Shown here in pieces: positions 34,771-44,158 of a DNA stretch of 64,000 nucleotides. Position 1 is the first letter of the stretch, and each line of letters opens with the position of its first letter. The notes beneath the pieces were generated by a model. It was not told the origin of the DNA, did no database searches, and saw only the letters and a program-made list of their open reading frames with translations. This stretch comes from Palsa-189 sp963803735 (GTDB taxonomy: Bacteria > Acidobacteriota > Terriglobia > Acidiferrales > UBA7541): contig CAWDNV010000010.1 in assembly GCA_963803735.1 (NCBI GenBank), positions 248,001 through 312,000 on the forward strand. The letters run 5' to 3'. The position numbers and the translations under genes are program-made.

Positions 34771-35331
34771 TTATTTCCGCCAAGCGGCCAGGGCCACAAG
34801 CGCCGCAATCGTTAGTGTGGCGCCGATCGCGGCATTGTATTCGCGGTTCCGCACATACTGAGCGAAAGAAAACTGGATGCCCTTCGCGGAACTTTCCACT
34901 CGGAGTCTAGGCCAAAAGAGCGGCACGTTCGCTGCGTAATCGTCGAACGCCTTGCCATACTGTTGGCGGAGCTCTGATTCCTCCCGCCGCATCACCTGCG
35001 CGTAAAAAACACCGAAATAGATTGCCACCAAAGCGGCCGCAATCCACGATCGTCCAGCAAGAGCAAATCCCACTGCAATCAGGGCGCTGCCGAAATACAA
35101 AGGATTGCGAGTCCGCGCATAAGGGCCCGTCTGCGCGAGCGCTTCGCGCTTGCGCAAATGCCCAGCGGCGATGGCGCGGATCAGCAACCCCAACAGCGCA
35201 ACAGCAGAACCGATGACAACCGAGCGGAACGTTGGGCGAACCAGCCAGAGGCAGAGCACCGCAATCGGATAGCCTATGGGTGCCCGCCAGCGTGCCCAAG
35301 CCGGTCCCGGAGCAGCCGTGCGTTCAGTCAT
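34771..35331 (-). CDS. ICMT/PEMT-like integral membrane methyltransferase
   Basis: 186 residues from ATG 35331. There are four or five transmembrane helices. The isoprenylcysteine-methyltransferase-type C-terminal signature is GPYARTRNPLYFGSALIAVG, ending in EESELRQQYGKAFDDYAANV. The family methylates lipids, carboxyl groups or small molecules with AdoMet. Here the start overlaps the rfaE2 stop by 8 bases, making it the last gene of the LPS operon. An envelope substrate is therefore inferred. A longer frame to 35478 lies within rfaE2 and is rejected. Confidence 0.75.
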   Translation of the reverse strand: MTERTAAPGPAWARWRAPIGYPIAVLCLWLVRPTFRSVVIGSAVALLGLLIRAIAAGHLRKREALAQTGPYARTRNPLYFGSALIAVGFALAGRSWIAAALVAIYFGVFYAQVMRREESELRQQYGKAFDDYAANVPLFWPRLRVESSAKGIQFSFAQYVRNREYNAAIGATLTIAALVALAAWRK

Positions 35332-35812
35332 GCGGAAGGGCGCGGAGCCGCGCCAGCAGGTCACGCGTGGAGTGCTGTTTCGGATCGCCCACAATGGCGA
35401 TGCGCACGCCGAGGCTCCGCGCGGTTTCGCGCTCGGGCACCGTGTCGACGGTGTAATCGGTCCCCTTGGCATGCACATCGGGACGCAAGACCGAAAGCAG
35501 GTGGGTCACGTCCGGTTCGTCGAATACCACTACGTAATTTACAGCGGCGAGACCGGCGACGAGCCGCGCACGCGCTTCGGCCGGTAGGATCGGACGCCCC
35601 TCGCCTTTCAACGAGAGCACGCTGTTGTCCGAATTGATGGCCACGACCAGCACGTCTCCTTCCCGGCGAGCCCCTTGAAGATATCTGGAATGTCCGACGT
35701 GCAGCACGTCAAAGCATCCATTGGCCAGCACTATGCGCTCTCCGCGATTTCTGTGCTCGCGCAGCTTCAGGGCCAATTGTTCGACGGAAACAATCTTATT
35801 TCGCGTGTCCAT
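35324..35812 (-). CDS. rfaE2: D-glycero-beta-D-manno-heptose 1-phosphate adenylyltransferase
   Basis: 162 residues from MDTRNKIVS. A nucleotidyltransferase domain with VLANGCFDVLHVGHSRYLQG (HxGH motif) and later LLSVLRPDVHAKGTDYTVD. It forms ADP-D-glycero-beta-D-manno-heptose, matching the C-terminal half of E. coli HldE, but as a separate protein. The start overlaps the end of rfaE1 by 17 bases. It belongs to the ADP-heptose pathway with gmhB and rfaE1. gmhA and hldD are not in the window. Confidence 0.92.
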   Translation of the reverse strand: MDTRNKIVSVEQLALKLREHRNRGERIVLANGCFDVLHVGHSRYLQGARREGDVLVVAINSDNSVLSLKGEGRPILPAEARARLVAGLAAVNYVVVFDEPDVTHLLSVLRPDVHAKGTDYTVDTVPERETARSLGVRIAIVGDPKQHSTRDLLARLRALPHD

Positions 35813-36854
35813 CTTCGGTTTCAGCGCGCCTGCTTTCCGCATCGGATCGAATGGCAGCTATCAATTCTTCGCGCGTGACTGTAGCTGTGCCGCGCTTCAT
35901 GACCACAATGCCTCCCGCATAATTGGCGATTCGCGCCGCTTGCATCACGCTTGCCCCAGCCGCCAATGCCAGCGTAAACGCTGCAATCACAGTGTCTCCC
36001 GCGCCCGTCACGTCAATCGCCTGATCGCTCCCAAATACGGCCAGCGGCTGCGGCGCGCGTCCTTGTTCGAATACGGTCATGCCGTGGCGCCCACGGGTGG
36101 CCACCAAAGCGCTCAGGTTGAGCCGCGCCATGGTTCTCCGGGCGAAAGCGTCCAGCTTCGCAGCATCTCCTCCGATCTGCGCGTTGTGGGCGGCCTCGAT
36201 TTCCGCCTCATTCGGCGTGGCGGCGGTCAAATCCAGGCGCACGTATTCGTGAAGCCGATATCGAGAATCCAGCGTTACGGGTCGCGACCATCGACGACGG
36301 CCCCGAATGCTCGTGACAATCTCCGGCGTCGCCGAACCATAGCCATAATCTGAGATCAGAACCGCCGAAATATCACTGAGTCGTTCGCGCGCGTTGCGCA
36401 CGAGTGCCTCGATCGTGGAATCGCCTAATCCATCGGGTTCGCGGTCCACTCGCAACACCTGCTGCTGCGCCGTATGCGCCCAGCCCGCCAGAAATCGCGT
36501 CTTCGCGGGAGTCGTCCAGCCACTTTTGCGAACGAGTCCGGAAGCGTCGACCTTTTTGCCGCGGAAATATTCCGCGAGCGCGTCTCCCGCCGAATCGTCA
36601 CCGATAGTCGCTACCGGATGCACGCGCGCACCGAGATCCGCCAGATTGTTGGCGGCATTCGCGCCGCCGCCGGGCAGCGTATGCATCTCCCGGCGCCGCA
36701 GAATCAAAACGGGCGCTTCGCGCGAGACTCGCGAGATTTCCCCGAAAACAAACTCGTCGGCCACGAAATCGCCCAGAACCAAAATAGCCTGACGGCGAAA
36801 CTGCTCGACGATGCCAATCAGCCGCGCCGCATCTGTTCCTCGGTCGGCCCTCAC
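35796..36854 (-). CDS. rfaE1: D-glycero-beta-D-manno-heptose-7-phosphate kinase
   Basis: 352 residues from GTG 36854. A PfkB-family sugar kinase matching the N-terminal half of HldE. Motifs are LVLGDFVADEFVFGEISRVS, LPGGGANAANNLADLGARV and the catalytic DVTGAGDTVIAAFTLALA. The GTG lies in a GTGA overlap with the gmhB stop, the same coupling used through the operon. A longer frame would start inside gmhB. It makes heptose-1,7-bisphosphate, which gmhB then dephosphorylates. Confidence 0.93.
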   Translation of the reverse strand: MRADRGTDAARLIGIVEQFRRQAILVLGDFVADEFVFGEISRVSREAPVLILRRREMHTLPGGGANAANNLADLGARVHPVATIGDDSAGDALAEYFRGKKVDASGLVRKSGWTTPAKTRFLAGWAHTAQQQVLRVDREPDGLGDSTIEALVRNARERLSDISAVLISDYGYGSATPEIVTSIRGRRRWSRPVTLDSRYRLHEYVRLDLTAATPNEAEIEAAHNAQIGGDAAKLDAFARRTMARLNLSALVATRGRHGMTVFEQGRAPQPLAVFGSDQAIDVTGAGDTVIAAFTLALAAGASVMQAARIANYAGGIVVMKRGTATVTREELIAAIRSDAESRRAETEDGHAK

Positions 36855-37420
36855 GGAATCCCCCTGAGGATGGCGTCCACAGCTTCGGAGAGGTCCTCCA
36901 CAACAAAATCGGGCTGCCGCTGCCATTCTTGGCTATGCAATTCATATTCGCCGCGACCGTAGCCCGTTAGAACCAGCACTCCGCGCCCGCCAACTCCGTG
37001 CGCCAACTCAACGTCGCCATAGCGATCCCCCACGACAAAAGAACGGTCGAGGCGCAGGCCGTGCTCCCGTGCGGCCTGTTCCAGCAATCCCGGCAGTGGC
37101 TTTCGGCAATTGCAGTCGTCCTGCTTCGTGTGCGCGCAATAGTAGTAACCATCCACGCGAGCCCCGGCCGCGGATAATTCCTGGCTGAGTCGGGAATGAA
37201 TCTGTGTCACCAAAGATTCCGGGAAAATTTGCCGCGAAATGCCCGATTGATTGGTCACAACGATCACAGGCAAGCCCGCTTTATTCAGTTTGGCGATTGC
37301 CGCGGCCGCAAACGGAAAGATATGCAGCCGGCTGATATGGTTGAGATAACCCATCTCTTCGCAAATGGTTCCGTCGCGATCGAGGAAAACCGCCGGGCGC
37401 AAGGCCTTTGCGTCAGGCAA
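36851..37420 (-). CDS. gmhB: D-glycero-beta-D-manno-heptose-1,7-bisphosphate 7-phosphatase
   Basis: 189 residues. A HAD-superfamily phosphatase: the nucleophile motif is AVFLDRDGTICEE, motif II is VIVVTNQSGISR, and the zinc-loop cysteines lie in YYCAHTKQDDCNCRKPLPG. FVVGDRYGDVELAHGVGGRG completes the acidic site. The product is heptose-1-phosphate for RfaE2. The gene overlaps the waaF stop by 8 bases and the rfaE1 start by 4. Confidence 0.93.
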   Translation of the reverse strand: MPDAKALRPAVFLDRDGTICEEMGYLNHISRLHIFPFAAAAIAKLNKAGLPVIVVTNQSGISRQIFPESLVTQIHSRLSQELSAAGARVDGYYYCAHTKQDDCNCRKPLPGLLEQAAREHGLRLDRSFVVGDRYGDVELAHGVGGRGVLVLTGYGRGEYELHSQEWQRQPDFVVEDLSEAVDAILRGIP

Positions 37421-38498
37421 GACGTTGGCTCCAAACGCTCGAAGTTTTGGCGCGGTCGGTGGCCGTCAGCCCAGAGATTAGAAGAGAATGGGCGGCTTCA
37501 AATACGCGCTCGACCGAAATGCGCGTCATGCAACGATGATCGATGGGGCATTTGCGGAGAAAGCAGGGGCTGCACTCCACTGGCTCGCGAATCAGCGTGA
37601 ATTGCGGAGTCATGGCCCGAGTGCCTTCGGGATCGCTGGGGCCGAATATGCCGATCACCGGAATTCCGACGGCGCCGGCGACGTGCATGGCTCCAGAATC
37701 ATTGCCGACAAATAAACGGCAGGCGGAAAGCAGCGCGGGAAGTTCACCGATTTTCGTCGTGCCGACCAGGTTGCAGGCGCGATGGCGCATCGCGCCAACG
37801 ATGCGCGCCGCCATCTCATTTTCTTGAGGGGCGCCAAAAAGTATCACTTCCGCGTCGAACTCAGCTATGAGCCGGTCGGCGAGCGCCGCATAGCGCTCCG
37901 GTTCCCAGCATTTTGCAGAACCGTAAGCCGCGCCGGAAGCGAAGGCGATCCGCACGGCATTCTTGCGGACTCCCGCTACAAACAGGCATTCCAAAGCTTT
38001 CGCCCGATCCTCGTCCGCCACCCGAATGCTGATCTCATCGACGTGGGGCAATCGTTCCAGCCATCCGGCCCGACGGAGCAGCTCGAGGTGATCGTATACC
38101 TCGTGAGCCGGCGTCTCGCCTTTCGCCGGAAGCGGAATTGCTCGCGTCAGCAACCAGCTTCGCCCATCTCGCGCGTATCCGATGCGTTCGGGTATTCCGG
38201 CGCGCCAGGCGATCCACGCGGCATCGAAGGCGTTCTGGAAAAGCACCGCCACTTCAAACTTTTCTCTTCGAAGCGCGCTGGCCAGCCGTTCCTTGCCCCA
38301 GAATCCTCTGTGTTCGCTTTTGTTATCGTAAACGATGATGCGGTCGGCATAACCTTGTCCGCGATAGAGATCCGCAACCCAAGGACGCGCCAGAATCGCA
38401 ATTTCGGCGTTTGGCCAGCGCGCTCGAATAGCCCGCAAGGCCGGAATGGACATCACCGCATCGCCCACCCAGTTGGTCGCTCGAACGAGAATTTTCAT
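37413..38498 (-). CDS. waaF: ADP-heptose:LPS heptosyltransferase II
   Basis: 361 residues from MKILVRATNWVGDAVMSIPA. A glycosyltransferase family 9 (GT-B) enzyme. The N-terminal block is typical of WaaF, and the donor-binding region is FVGNDSGAMHVAGAVGIPVI then GIFGPSDPEGT. It adds heptose to the inner core of lipopolysaccharide. The ATG lies in an ATGA overlap with the lpxK stop. Around residues 310-340 a Cys cluster (ECSPCFLRKCPIDHRCM) is characteristic of the family. Confidence 0.92.
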   Translation of the reverse strand: MKILVRATNWVGDAVMSIPALRAIRARWPNAEIAILARPWVADLYRGQGYADRIIVYDNKSEHRGFWGKERLASALRREKFEVAVLFQNAFDAAWIAWRAGIPERIGYARDGRSWLLTRAIPLPAKGETPAHEVYDHLELLRRAGWLERLPHVDEISIRVADEDRAKALECLFVAGVRKNAVRIAFASGAAYGSAKCWEPERYAALADRLIAEFDAEVILFGAPQENEMAARIVGAMRHRACNLVGTTKIGELPALLSACRLFVGNDSGAMHVAGAVGIPVIGIFGPSDPEGTRAMTPQFTLIREPVECSPCFLRKCPIDHRCMTRISVERVFEAAHSLLISGLTATDRAKTSSVWSQRLA

Positions 38499-39523
38499 GC
38501 TTGCGTCACCGGTTGCGATCGGCCGACTGCGGCTCGTACTGCCGTCCAAAAGGCGTTTTCATCGTTGAGCGCGAGGCGAATCCGGCACGCGTAGATAGGC
38601 AGCGCCGCGCTAACCGAAGTCGGCAAGTTAAACACATCTTTTTCGGTGCAAATCAGGGCATTCGCTCCGGCAGCGGCAGCGGCGGCTTGGAGCTCTTGGA
38701 TTTCAGCACTTGAATATCGATGATGATCGGCGAAACTGCGCTGCCCCACAACGGAAAAGTCCCAGCTTTTGAGGTCGGCGAAAAATGCCACAGGATTTCC
38801 GATTCCACAAAAGCCGAAAAATTTGTATTGCGTTCGCTCGCCTTCGGGCAAAGTTTCCGTTGACGAGGGGACTCGGAGCACCCCATCGGGTAGAGTCTGT
38901 CCGTAAAAGATCGGCGCCTTCGTGAATCTGCGCACTATGGTTTCCAAAGCGGGGGCGTGGCTTGTCCGGGTGATGATCACGATATCCGCACGCGCCAGCG
39001 CTGAGCGCGGCTCTCGCAGGCGGCCGGCGGGCAGGACGGCCCCGCCTCCAAACGGATCGGTGGCGTCGAGCAAGATGATATTCGCATCGCGCTGCAGCTC
39101 GAGATGTTGAAATCCATCATCCAGAATGAACCATTCTGCCCCATCTTTCGCCAGCGCGAGCCCATTCTTATAGCGGTCTTTGCCTACGCCAAACTGCGCC
39201 CGGCCGTCGAGCCTCTGGCGCAGCAAAGCAACCTCGTCGGATGGCGCCCCACCGCTGGCATCGCCTTGTCCCAAACCTCGATAACCCCGCGTGAGGATGG
39301 CGGGATGATGTCCTTCCTCGACAAGGCGCTCCGCGATCCACAGCACCATCGGCGTCTTCCCCGTGCCCCCGACCGTCAAGTTCCCCACGCTGATTACAGT
39401 ACCCGGAAGTCGCCGGCTGCGCAGAAGCCCATGCTCATAAAAGGCGGTGCGCAGCCGCATCGCGGTTCCATAAAGCAGACCGAGCGGCTGCAGCAAAGTT
39501 CGAACCTGCGGCGAAGCCGTCAC
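38495..39523 (-). CDS. lpxK: tetraacyldisaccharide 4'-kinase
   Basis: 342 residues. It phosphorylates the lipid A precursor at the 4' position on the inner membrane. Walker A is SVGNLTVGGTGKTPM (about residues 45-58), the family block is PAILTRGYRGLGQG, and WFILDDGFQHLELQRDANI with LLDATDPFGGG are also typical. It overlaps waaA and waaF by 4 bases at each end. Its presence with waaA shows the organism makes Kdo-lipid A. Confidence 0.94.
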   Translation of the reverse strand: MTASPQVRTLLQPLGLLYGTAMRLRTAFYEHGLLRSRRLPGTVISVGNLTVGGTGKTPMVLWIAERLVEEGHHPAILTRGYRGLGQGDASGGAPSDEVALLRQRLDGRAQFGVGKDRYKNGLALAKDGAEWFILDDGFQHLELQRDANIILLDATDPFGGGAVLPAGRLREPRSALARADIVIITRTSHAPALETIVRRFTKAPIFYGQTLPDGVLRVPSSTETLPEGERTQYKFFGFCGIGNPVAFFADLKSWDFSVVGQRSFADHHRYSSAEIQELQAAAAAAGANALICTEKDVFNLPTSVSAALPIYACRIRLALNDENAFWTAVRAAVGRSQPVTQA

Positions 39524-40875
39524 GTATTCGCTCGTTGCTCGATGATCGCCGCGACGCGGTCGACTGTTGCAGCCGTCGCCCCGCGATTGCGCTCCACGAT
39601 TTCGCGTGCGGCCAATCCCATTTGCGCGCGCCGCGAGGGGCTTTCGAGCAGCTCAATCCACGCAGCGCTAAGATCCGAGGCCGAACCTACCTGAATCGCC
39701 GCGCGCGCTTCGAGCAAGGCCCCGGCAATCTCACGAAAATTATCCATCCAGCTGCCAAAAACCGGCACTTTTGCGAAGCCGGCCGGTTCGAGCGGATTAT
39801 GCCCGCCCGCGGGCTCGAGCGAGCCGCCGATAAAGACCGCGTCGGCGACTCCGTACGTGGCTGCAAGCTCGCCGATCGTGTCCAGTAGAAGAACGCTCTT
39901 CTCTGCCCGTGCGTTGCCCAATATCCCTGCCGAGAGCCCATCGAGCGATATGTCGCTTCGCCGAATGGGCTGCCATCCCGCTTGTGCCACGATGTCCGCC
40001 GCCTCCGCGAACCGTTCCGGCTTGCGTGGCGCCAATACCAGCAGTGCCTTCGGCCATTTTTGCTGGATCGCTGCGAAGGCCTGCAACACCGGCGTCTCTT
40101 CGCCAGCAATCACGCTGCCGGCTACGATCAAGGGCCCGCGCTGCGATCGCTCCACCTCGTCGCGCAGCCAATCGACAAACGCATTCGGCCCGGGCACGGC
40201 CATGTCATATTTCATGCTTCCAGTTACTTCGACGCGAACCGCTTTAGTGCCGAGTGCAATCAACCGCGCCGCGTCCTGACCCGACTGCACGAGATACAGC
40301 GTCGCATCGTTCAAGATGCGCCGGAGAAAGCCTCTCAGCATCCCTCCGCTCAGCTTCAATGCGCTTGAAAACCCGCGAAACGATCGGTCCGACAAGCGCC
40401 CGTTAACGAATACCACCGGCACGCCGTCTCTGCGAGCCTGCCGCAACAGGTTCGGCCAGATTTCCGTCTCCAGGATCACAATCATACTGGGCTGAACCGT
40501 CCGAAAAACCCGCCGCACCGGTCCATTCCAATCGAATGGAAAATAGAAAACGGCGTCGGCGAAATTCATGCGCTCACGGGCCAGCGCTTGTCCGGTGGCA
40601 GTCGTCGTTGACACCACCAGGCGCGAGCCCGGAAAGCGCTGCTTCAAACAGCGCGCGAAGGGAACTGCCGCCAGAACCTCGCCAACCGATACGGCATGCA
40701 GCCAAATGGTACGCGAAGCCGGGTCCCCCTTAGCAGTGAGTTCCGCAGGGAACTTCAGCTCCAGCCGTTCCGCAAGATTGGGGAGATATTTTTTTCTTCT
40801 GACGCTGCTGAGCAAAACGTAAGGCGTTAGCAGGATCGTCCCGACAGCGGTGATGAGGCTGTATAGAAAATACAT
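39520..40875 (-). CDS. waaA: 3-deoxy-D-manno-octulosonic acid transferase
   Basis: 451 residues. A membrane-associated GT30 enzyme that adds Kdo to lipid A. An N-terminal anchor helix (LYSLITAVGTILLTPYVLLS) is followed by IWLHAVSVGEVLAAVPFARC and VVSTTTATGQALA. Later blocks are ILETEIWPNLLRQARRDGVP and the C-terminal FIGGSLEPAGGHNPLEPAGF. It is the first gene of the minus-strand LPS operon. A TATAAT at 40934-40929 may be its -10, though the -35 is weak. The start ATG 40875 gives the canonical N-terminus. Confidence 0.94.
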   Translation of the reverse strand: MYFLYSLITAVGTILLTPYVLLSSVRRKKYLPNLAERLELKFPAELTAKGDPASRTIWLHAVSVGEVLAAVPFARCLKQRFPGSRLVVSTTTATGQALARERMNFADAVFYFPFDWNGPVRRVFRTVQPSMIVILETEIWPNLLRQARRDGVPVVFVNGRLSDRSFRGFSSALKLSGGMLRGFLRRILNDATLYLVQSGQDAARLIALGTKAVRVEVTGSMKYDMAVPGPNAFVDWLRDEVERSQRGPLIVAGSVIAGEETPVLQAFAAIQQKWPKALLVLAPRKPERFAEAADIVAQAGWQPIRRSDISLDGLSAGILGNARAEKSVLLLDTIGELAATYGVADAVFIGGSLEPAGGHNPLEPAGFAKVPVFGSWMDNFREIAGALLEARAAIQVGSASDLSAAWIELLESPSRRAQMGLAAREIVERNRGATAATVDRVAAIIEQRANT

Positions 40876-41025
40876 TCAGATGTGAGCGGCGCCATCGCTA
40901 TCGCGATGTGGAAGTCAGATAAAGCGTTATTATAAATGCCTCAGCCTTGCGGGGAGAAGAAGCGCAATGGCTGTGTCCAACGCGCAAGGCAACGCCCTAT
41001 AATGCTACGCATCTCACGATATTCA

Positions 41026-41688
41026 ATGCCTGCGCGAATCTATCTGCTCTTTTTCTCTTTCGCACTCTGGAACGCTAATGCGTTTGCGCAGGCTAGGCCC
41101 TCAGCGCCTGCCAGGATTGCCTCCCCTGATCCAGCATCCCTGCCGGCGCACGACTCACATCAGGGTTTGGTGATCGCCGCGGATCCCTATATTTCCCCCG
41201 AGCGCTACAAAGACAAGTTCGGCAAACATAGCCCGTACGACGCCGGCCTCATCGCTATCGATCTTCTCTTCCGCAACGACAACGACTTGCCGGTGCGAGT
41301 CAACTTGAAGATCATCCAGCTACTCGTAAGGCCGCCGGGCGGATCCCGCCAGCAGCTCGACCCGCTTTCCCCCGAAGACGTGGCCGATCGCGTTCTGGCC
41401 AAACGGCCAAAGGATCCAACGCCCCGATTCCCCATTCCGCGCATAGGCGCACCGCGCAGCCCTCACAACAAAGACTGGGAGGAGTTCGCCGCGGACGTGC
41501 GTGCGGCTGCCCTGAACACGGATTTGCTCCCCCCTCATGCCACGACGCACGGCTTCGTCTACTTCGATATCGATGGGCATTATGAATGGATCCCGGACGC
41601 GCGCGTCGAGGTGCCCGACCTTGCTTTCATGAATGACCCGAAGCCTCTGTTTTTCTTTGAGATTGATCTGGGTCCCACGACGCACTGA
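41026..41688 (+). CDS. secreted hypothetical protein
   Basis: 220 residues from MPARIYLLFFSF, which gives a clean signal peptide (LLFFSFALWNANAFA). A longer start at 41002 overlaps a TATAAT (40998-41003) and is less likely. The mature part contains GLVIAADPYISPERYKDKFG, IAIDLLFRNDNDLPVRVNLK and HATTHGFVYFDIDGHYEWIP. This beta-rich pattern resembles bacterial proteins that describe a domain analogous to DUF4352-like folds, but I do not recognise a named family. Probably periplasmic. It stands alone between the LPS operon, from which it diverges, and pcrA. Confidence 0.6.
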   Translation: MPARIYLLFFSFALWNANAFAQARPSAPARIASPDPASLPAHDSHQGLVIAADPYISPERYKDKFGKHSPYDAGLIAIDLLFRNDNDLPVRVNLKIIQLLVRPPGGSRQQLDPLSPEDVADRVLAKRPKDPTPRFPIPRIGAPRSPHNKDWEEFAADVRAAALNTDLLPPHATTHGFVYFDIDGHYEWIPDARVEVPDLAFMNDPKPLFFFEIDLGPTTH

Positions 41689-41741
41689 CCTTTTGGCTTT
41701 CTGTTGGGGCAGTACCTGTTGAAAACAATTGTGCGCCTGGT

Positions 41742-41770
41742 TTGCTCACTTCTATCCGCTCGGCTAAAAT
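41742..41770 (+). promoter_or_regulatory. promoter of the UvrD/PcrA helicase gene
   Basis: TTGCTC (41742-41747), a 17-bp spacer and TAAAAT (41765-41770, 5 of 6). The predicted leader is about 35 nt before ATG 41812. Confidence 0.45.
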
Positions 41771-41811
41771 GCATTCGCCACAGGGCCGAACCAGCAGAGA
41801 TTTTCGAATAG

Positions 41812-44055
41812 ATGGATATTCTTAATAACCTGAATCCTCAGCAACGCGAGGCTGTGCTTGCCGTCGATGGGCCAATCCTTATCTTGGCGGGCGCGGGCAC
41901 TGGCAAGACGCGCGTCATAACGAATCGTATCGCTTACCTGATTCAGCAAGGCGTTCCGGGCGGCGCGATTCTCGCCGTCACGTTTACGAATAAAGCCGCG
42001 GGTGAGATGCGCGAACGCGTTCGCGTGCTGCTCGAAGGCACCGATGCGGGCGGGAGCGATCCTTGGATAAGCACCTTTCATTCCTTCTGCGTGCGCCTTC
42101 TTCGCCGTGAAGCTCCGCGGCTGGGCCTCCCGCGCGATTTTGCCATCTACGATGACGAAGAGCAGTTGGCGGCGCTGAAAATCGCTCTCCGGGACCTCGG
42201 CTCCGACGACTCTGGCGATACGCCCCGCGAAATTCTCTCGCGTATCAGCTACGCGAAAAATCACGCCATCTCTCCGGAAAAAGCGCTCGCGGATGCCTAT
42301 GACGAACGCGGCAAGCTCGCTGCGCGCGCCTATGAGGCTTACGAAAAAACTCTGCGCAAAAACGGCGCGCTCGATTTCGATGACTTGCTGCTCCGCGCCG
42401 TCGAGGTTCTGCGCCGCTTCGATGAGGCACGAGGCGCCTGGCAGCAGCGATTCCGCTATTTGCACGTCGACGAATACCAGGATACCAACCGCGTGCAATA
42501 CGATCTGCTGCGCCTGCTCGCTGGTTCGCACCCGAATCTATGCGTAGTGGGCGATGAAGATCAGTCCATCTACCGCTGGCGCGGCGCCGAAGTCGGCAAC
42601 ATCCTGAATTTTTCCAAAGACTTTCCCGACGCGCGCGTTTTTCGCATCGAGCAGAATTACCGTTCGCGCCAGAAAATCCTCGACGCAGCTGCAGCCGTAG
42701 TCTCGAAAAACGTGAAGCGTATCGGAAAGGAACTTACCGCCACTCGCGGCGAAGGTTCGAACCTCGTCTTCTTCGAAGCCCGCGACGCCCGCGCGGAAGC
42801 CGAGTACGTCTGCCAGCGCGTCAGCGAAATCCAGCGCGAAGATTCCGCCGCGCACTGCGCCGTGATGTACCGCACGAACGCGCAGTCCCGCGCGCTCGAA
42901 GAGGCCTTCCGCGCGCGTGGCATTCGCTATCGCCTGCTCGGCGGCTTCGGCTTTTACCAGCGCGCCGAAATTCGGGACATTTTCGCCTACGTTCGCCTTG
43001 CGATGTTCCCAGACGACGATATCGCGCTCTTGCGCGTCCTGAATACGCCGCCTCGCGGAATTGGCAAAGTCACGGTGGACTCCTTGCGCGCCGCCGCTCG
43101 CGAACGCGACAGCTCACTTTGGAAAGCGCTCGCCGAAATGATCGATTCCGGCTCCGCGCGCGCCCTCGCGCCGCTACGCAGTTTCCGCGAGTTGATCGAC
43201 CAACTGCGCGAAAAGATGCCCTCGCTTCCGCCCGCGCAATTCATCGCCTTTGTTCTGGAAGCCACTGGCTACCTCGACATGCTGCGCCAGCGCGATTCCG
43301 CCGAAGATCTCGCGCGCATAGATAACCTGAATGAGTTGGTCAATGCGATGTCCGAAGGTGCGGACCGCGGCGAGACGCTTGCCGATTTCCTCGATCGCGC
43401 GGCACTGGTGAGCGATGCCGACAACTTTGATGAACGCGCCACCGTCACCCTGCTCACGTTGCACACGGCCAAGGGCCTCGAATTCGACCACGTCTTCCTG
43501 ACCGGCCTCGAAGAAGGCACCTTCCCGCACAGCCGTTGCCTTAATGACCCGGAAGAGCTTGAAGAGGAGCGCCGGCTCTGCTACGTGGGCATGACCCGCG
43601 CCCGCGAAACGCTCACGCTCACGCGTGCTGTCTATCGCCGCATCTACGGCACCGAGCGCCTGCACGGTTCCTCTCCCTCGCGCTTTTTGCAGGAAATCCC
43701 AGCGGAGCTCATTGACACCGCCGCAGGATCGCTCGCCGCCGCCGGCGAAACGCGCCGTTACGAACCGGATCCCGAATATTCCTACTCCGCCGAAGAATTC
43801 GCGCGCCGCATGCGTCGCACGCCCACTTCTTCCCGGGAGCGCGCCCCGCGTGTACGATCGGACACCCCGTCGCCCCGTATAAAACGCGACGGCAATCCGC
43901 TCATCGGCCAGCGCGTGCAACATCCAACCTACGGCGTGGGCACCATCATCCATGTGGATGGCGAAGACGACGACCGCAAGCTCACCGTGAGTTTCACCAA
44001 TCACGGCACGAAAAAGCTCGTGGAACGCTACGCCAATCTTTCTTGGGCGCAATAG
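41812..44055 (+). CDS. pcrA: UvrD/PcrA-type superfamily 1 DNA helicase
   Basis: 747 residues. A 3'-5' helicase of repair and replication-fork maintenance. All SF1A motifs are visible: the N-terminal NLNPQQREAVLAVDGPILIL, Walker A GAGTGKTRV, DEYQDTNRVQYDLL, GDEDQSIYRWRGA, QNYRSRQKILDAA, LLTLHTAKGLEFDHVFLTGL and YVGMTRARETL. The C-terminal Tudor-like segment (GQRVQHPTYGVGTIIHVDGE) is a PcrA/UvrD feature. The -35/-10 pair at 41742-41770 fits. Called PcrA rather than UvrD by resemblance only. Confidence 0.93.
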   Translation: MDILNNLNPQQREAVLAVDGPILILAGAGTGKTRVITNRIAYLIQQGVPGGAILAVTFTNKAAGEMRERVRVLLEGTDAGGSDPWISTFHSFCVRLLRREAPRLGLPRDFAIYDDEEQLAALKIALRDLGSDDSGDTPREILSRISYAKNHAISPEKALADAYDERGKLAARAYEAYEKTLRKNGALDFDDLLLRAVEVLRRFDEARGAWQQRFRYLHVDEYQDTNRVQYDLLRLLAGSHPNLCVVGDEDQSIYRWRGAEVGNILNFSKDFPDARVFRIEQNYRSRQKILDAAAAVVSKNVKRIGKELTATRGEGSNLVFFEARDARAEAEYVCQRVSEIQREDSAAHCAVMYRTNAQSRALEEAFRARGIRYRLLGGFGFYQRAEIRDIFAYVRLAMFPDDDIALLRVLNTPPRGIGKVTVDSLRAAARERDSSLWKALAEMIDSGSARALAPLRSFRELIDQLREKMPSLPPAQFIAFVLEATGYLDMLRQRDSAEDLARIDNLNELVNAMSEGADRGETLADFLDRAALVSDADNFDERATVTLLTLHTAKGLEFDHVFLTGLEEGTFPHSRCLNDPEELEEERRLCYVGMTRARETLTLTRAVYRRIYGTERLHGSSPSRFLQEIPAELIDTAAGSLAAAGETRRYEPDPEYSYSAEEFARRMRRTPTSSRERAPRVRSDTPSPRIKRDGNPLIGQRVQHPTYGVGTIIHVDGEDDDRKLTVSFTNHGTKKLVERYANLSWAQ

Positions 44056-44070
44056 GACCTCAGCCCGTCA

Positions 44071-44088
44071 GCGTAGTACGGACTACGC
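44071..44088. terminator. hairpin downstream of the helicase gene
   Basis: GCGTAGT (44071-44077) pairs perfectly with ACTACGC (44082-44088) around the tetraloop ACGG, 16 bp after the helicase stop. No T-run follows, so it is either a weak terminator or an mRNA 3'-end stem. Confidence 0.4.
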
Positions 44089-44158
44089 CACGACGCCGAG
44101 CGTCACGGTTGCGCCATATCGCCGCTCAGGATAAAGTTTCGCCACTCTTTGCCCGGCG

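Noticed and set aside
43174..44052. 292-codon frame antisense to the helicase
   Set aside because: The opposite strand carries intact SF1 helicase motifs IV-VI. Shadow frame.
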